Positions 5,692 to 7,537 of a stretch of DNA of 7,537 bases are shown one piece after another. A model generated the notes under the pieces. It ran no database searches. It worked only from the letters and a program-made list of their open reading frames with translations, and was not told where the DNA came from. A program made the position numbers and the translations under genes. Each line of letters starts with the position of its first letter. Within the stretch, counting starts at the first letter, position 1. The stretch is from Acidobacteriota bacterium (GTDB lineage Bacteria; Acidobacteriota; Terriglobia; UBA7540), in the NCBI GenBank assembly GCA_003224665.1, contig QHZM01000052.1, forward strand, positions 1-7,537, in the 5' to 3' direction.

Positions 5692-5766
5692 GGCGGGGTA
5701 GCTCAGTGGTAGAGCGAGGGTCTCATAATCCCTAGGCCGAGAGTTCGATTCTCTCCCCCGCTACCA
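5692..5766 (+). tRNA. tRNA with anticodon CAT, probably elongator tRNA-Met
   Basis: A 75-base cloverleaf with encoded CCA. Acceptor GGCGGGG (5692-5698) pairs with CCCCGCT (5756-5762), with a G1-U72 wobble. The D-arm is GCTC/GAGC with a 7-base loop. The anticodon loop is CTCATAA with CAT at 5724-5726. The T-arm is GAGAG/CTCTC with loop TTCGATT. The 3' end is discriminator A plus CCA. The anticodon stem AGGGT/TCCCT has a U31-U39 mismatch. Position 1 pairs with 72, and initiator tRNAs normally have an unpaired 1-72 and three G-C pairs in the anticodon stem next to the loop, so it is not the initiator. The alternative is tRNA-Ile with CAT converted to lysidine by TilS; elongator Met and Ile(CAT) cannot be separated safely by eye. 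Confidence 0.93.
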
Positions 5767-5939
5767 CCCTCATCTCGAATAACTTATGGCGAGTTTTCGC
5801 GACCCCCCTCCAGGGTCAAGTGCGGGGAATCTTGTGACCTGAATTCGCCCCTCTCGACGGAGAGGAGCGAGGGAACTTCACCCCCCGAAACAGTCATTAA
5901 TCTTTTTCGATCGTGGCAGACTTTAACAGGAGGACCTAT
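5767..5939. other. Non-coding stretch with hairpins after the tRNA
   Basis: No coding frame is recognisable. Two small hairpins are clear: GACCC (5801-5805) with GGGTC (5813-5817), and CCTCTC (5850-5855) with GAGAGG (5860-5865) around a GACG tetraloop. Neither is followed by a T-run; a TTTTT occurs only at 5903-5907. AGGAGG at 5928-5933 looks like a Shine-Dalgarno with no start codon at the right distance. It could be the relic of the ribosome site of the truncated gene downstream. Confidence 0.45.
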
Positions 5940-5966
5940 TCAGGATTGCAGAATATCGTGGCAGAC
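5910..5966 (+). repeat. 12-bp direct repeat ATCGTGGCAGAC, 45-base period
   Basis: ATCGTGGCAGAC occurs at 5910-5921 and again, inside the palindromic element, at 5955-5966; both are followed by a T-rich patch. It may be a partial second copy of the element's left end or a remnant of insertion. Confidence 0.75.
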
Positions 5967-6059
5967 ATTTCTTGTAGCGGCGCTCTGCGAGCGCCGGAAA
6001 CTCCGCCGGCCATAGACCGGCGCTCCAGCGGGAATTGTTACACTATTCTGCAATCCTGA
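5940..6059. mobile_element. 120-bp MITE/REP-like palindromic element with 16-bp perfect TIRs
   Basis: TCAGGATTGCAGAATA (5940-5955) and TATTCTGCAATCCTGA (6044-6059) are perfect 16-bp inverted ends. Inside are two GC-rich hairpins: CGGCGCTC/GAGCGCCG (5978-5985 with 5989-5996, loop TGC) and CGCCGG/CCGGCG (6004-6009 with 6017-6022, 7-base loop). GGCGCTC also occurs as a direct repeat (5979 and 6019). No transposase is encoded, so if mobile it would be moved by a partner enzyme elsewhere. No obvious target-site duplication flanks the ends. From memory, similar GCGCCGG-rich palindromes are frequent between acidobacterial genes, so it may be an interspersed REP-type repeat rather than a true MITE. 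Confidence 0.6.
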
Positions 6060-6061
6060 TC

Positions 6062-7537
6062 TTCAGCGTGACCCTTTGGTACCACTTCGCGTTCATGGCC
6101 ATTTCCCTGGCGATGTTTGGAATGACGGCGGGCGCGATTTGGGTCTATCTGGGTTTTGAGGGGTCGAGTCCTCGTGACGCAAAGTCTGAGATGGCACGGT
6201 GCGCGCTCCTTTTTGCGGTTTCTTCAGTAGTCGCCATCATCGTGCATCTGCGATTTCCGTTGACCTCCGCAAACTCAGCTAACAGGTTGGCTGTGATGGC
6301 CCTAACTTATGCCGTGGTCTCTGTCCCTTTTTTCTTCAGCGGCGTCTCAGTGTGCCTTGCACTGACCCGCTTCCCTCGGCAAGTCAGCAAGCTCTACGCG
6401 GCCGATCTCGCGGGCGCGGCCAGCGGTTGCGTCCTGCTGATCTATGCGCTGAAGACGGTGGGAGGCCCGGCGGCGGTTTTTTTGGTGGCGCTCGTGGCGA
6501 GCGGCGGGGCAATGTTTATCAGCATAGAGGGGGATCTCCGCGGGCTGCGCTCGCTGGCGCTTATCGCCGGCATGACTTGTGCGGCGTTCATCACCCTCGA
6601 TAGGGTTTTGCCGGGAGCGCAACGGCGCTTCCTAAAGGTCACTTGGGCCAAAGGCAAAGTGGAGCCGCCGCCGATCTACGAGAGGTGGAATTCGTTTTCG
6701 CGCATTACGGTCAGCGACGACCCGGGACGGCGGGAAAAACCTTTTGGATGGGGACTGAGTCCGTCTTACCCCGCCGACAGAAAAGTCTGGCAGCTTTTTC
6801 TGAGAATTGACTCGAGCGCAGAGACTGTGCTTACGCAATTTGATGGCGATTGGAAGCCACTCGAGCACTTGAAGTACGACGTAACAAACCTCGCTCATTA
6901 CCTCAGGCCGGACTCCAGGGTGCTCGTGGTGGGCGCAGGGGGCGGGCGGGACGTGCTCTCAGCCCTGATCTTCGGCCAGAAGTCAGCGCTCGCGGTCGAG
7001 ATTAACGAAGACATTATCGATGCCGTGGAGAAGAGGTTCGGCAATTTTACCGGCCACCTCGACCAGAACCCCATTGTAGAGTTCGTGAACGATGAGGCCA
7101 GGAGTTATATCGCCCGGTCCAAAAACCGGTTCGATATCCTGCAAGTGTCCTTGATCGATACCTGGGCGGCAACGGCTGCGGGCGCCTTCGTGCTCACGGA
7201 AAACTCGCTTTACACCGCGGAGGCTTGGAAACTTTTTCTGCGCCACCTTACTCCACGCGGCATCCTCAGCTTCTCTCGCTGGTATTTCCGACGCACACCC
7301 ATCGAGATGTACCGGGTGACTTCGCTGGCCACCGCTTCCCTGATGCAGTCCGGGATCGGAGAGCCCGCTCGCCACATTGTCATTGTGAGGCGCATGAATG
7401 ACGGCGCGAACGCCGGAGCGGAAGCGGGTCCGGAGGGTGTAGGGACCATTCTGGTAAGCAAGGAGCCTTTCTCGGAGGTGGACCTGGACACGCTCGAACG
7501 ACTTGCCAGGGAAATGCAATTTGACGTGGTCTTGAGC
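6062..7537 (+). CDS. Spermidine-synthase-like membrane protein, N terminus missing, right end cut by window
   Basis: An unbroken frame of 492 codons that runs off the right edge. Recognisable homology begins IFSVTLWYHFAFMAISLAMFG, the middle of the first membrane region of a family that normally has about 25 or more hydrophobic residues before it. About six hydrophobic segments follow (up to about nucleotide 6620), then a soluble spermine/spermidine-synthase fold: VVGAGGGRD (6929-6952, nucleotide-cofactor loop), VEIN with Glu at 6998-7000, NDEARSYI, and LIDTWAATAAGAFVLTENSLYT with Asp at 7157-7159. The true substrate is unknown; family members of this type are not proven polyamine synthases. 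The upstream frame is open only to a TAG at 5975-5977, within the palindromic element, and contains no ATG before 6095, which has no Shine-Dalgarno. The coordinate 6062 marks where homology starts, not a proven start codon. It may be a pseudogene. Confidence 0.75.

Noticed and set aside
5801..5865. Hairpins after the tRNA as a Rho-independent terminator
   Set aside because: Both hairpins are real by pairing but neither is followed by a T-run, so I listed them only as part of the non-coding stretch.
5946..6059. 37-codon frame from TTG at 5946 preceded by AGGAGG
   Set aside because: It spans exactly the palindromic element and ends in its right terminal repeat, so the frame is a by-product of the repeat; it is also out of frame with the gene downstream.
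6347..7519. Minus-strand open frames over the spermidine-synthase-like gene
   Set aside because: The plus frame is stop-free over 1476 bases with clear family motifs, which makes the minus frames shadows.
1..7537. CRISPR array, phage, toxin-antitoxin or defence genes
   Set aside because: No regularly spaced repeats and no proteins of these classes are visible on either strand.

Overview
The window looks like a chromosomal segment of a moderately GC-rich, Gram-negative-type bacterium. An acidobacterial (Acidobacteriota) metagenome contig is my best guess, made from memory of how the GlmU start, the RecG and RsmD proteins, the membrane-bound spermidine-synthase-like protein and the palindromic intergenic repeats look in that phylum. 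No database search was possible, so the phylum is an inference.

Layout from left to right: (1) the first 58 codons of glmU on the minus strand, cut by the window edge; (2) a small minus-strand TPR-repeat protein (484-1020); (3) a divergent control region (about 1021-1378); (4) a 26-codon leader ORF (1379-1459) whose last seven residues are CCCSGCC, followed by a hairpin that can bury the Shine-Dalgarno sequence, and then a two-domain thiosulfate sulfurtransferase of the CysA2/rhodanese type (1529-2392); (5) a 367-base non-coding gap; (6) full-length recG (2760-4883), an imperfect inverted repeat, and rsmD (4996-5556); (7) a tRNA with anticodon CAT (5692-5766) with its own promoter; (8) a 120-bp palindromic, MITE-like element (5940-6059) with 16-bp perfect terminal inverted repeats; (9) a spermidine-synthase-like membrane protein gene (6062 to the right edge) that lacks its normal N terminus, with recognisable homology beginning at the edge of that element.

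Most genes are housekeeping: cell-wall precursor synthesis (glmU), recombination and fork repair (recG), 16S rRNA methylation (rsmD) and a tRNA. The most interesting part is 1344-1528. A good sigma-70-like promoter places the transcript start at or next to the ATG of a poly-cysteine mini-ORF, directly upstream of a sulfurtransferase whose AGGAGG is paired to an upstream CCTCCT in a predicted hairpin. This resembles the cysteine-responsive leaderless poly-Cys attenuators reported in mycobacteria in front of the same type of gene, but in what looks like a different phylum. The second point of interest is the junction between the palindromic element and the truncated gene.
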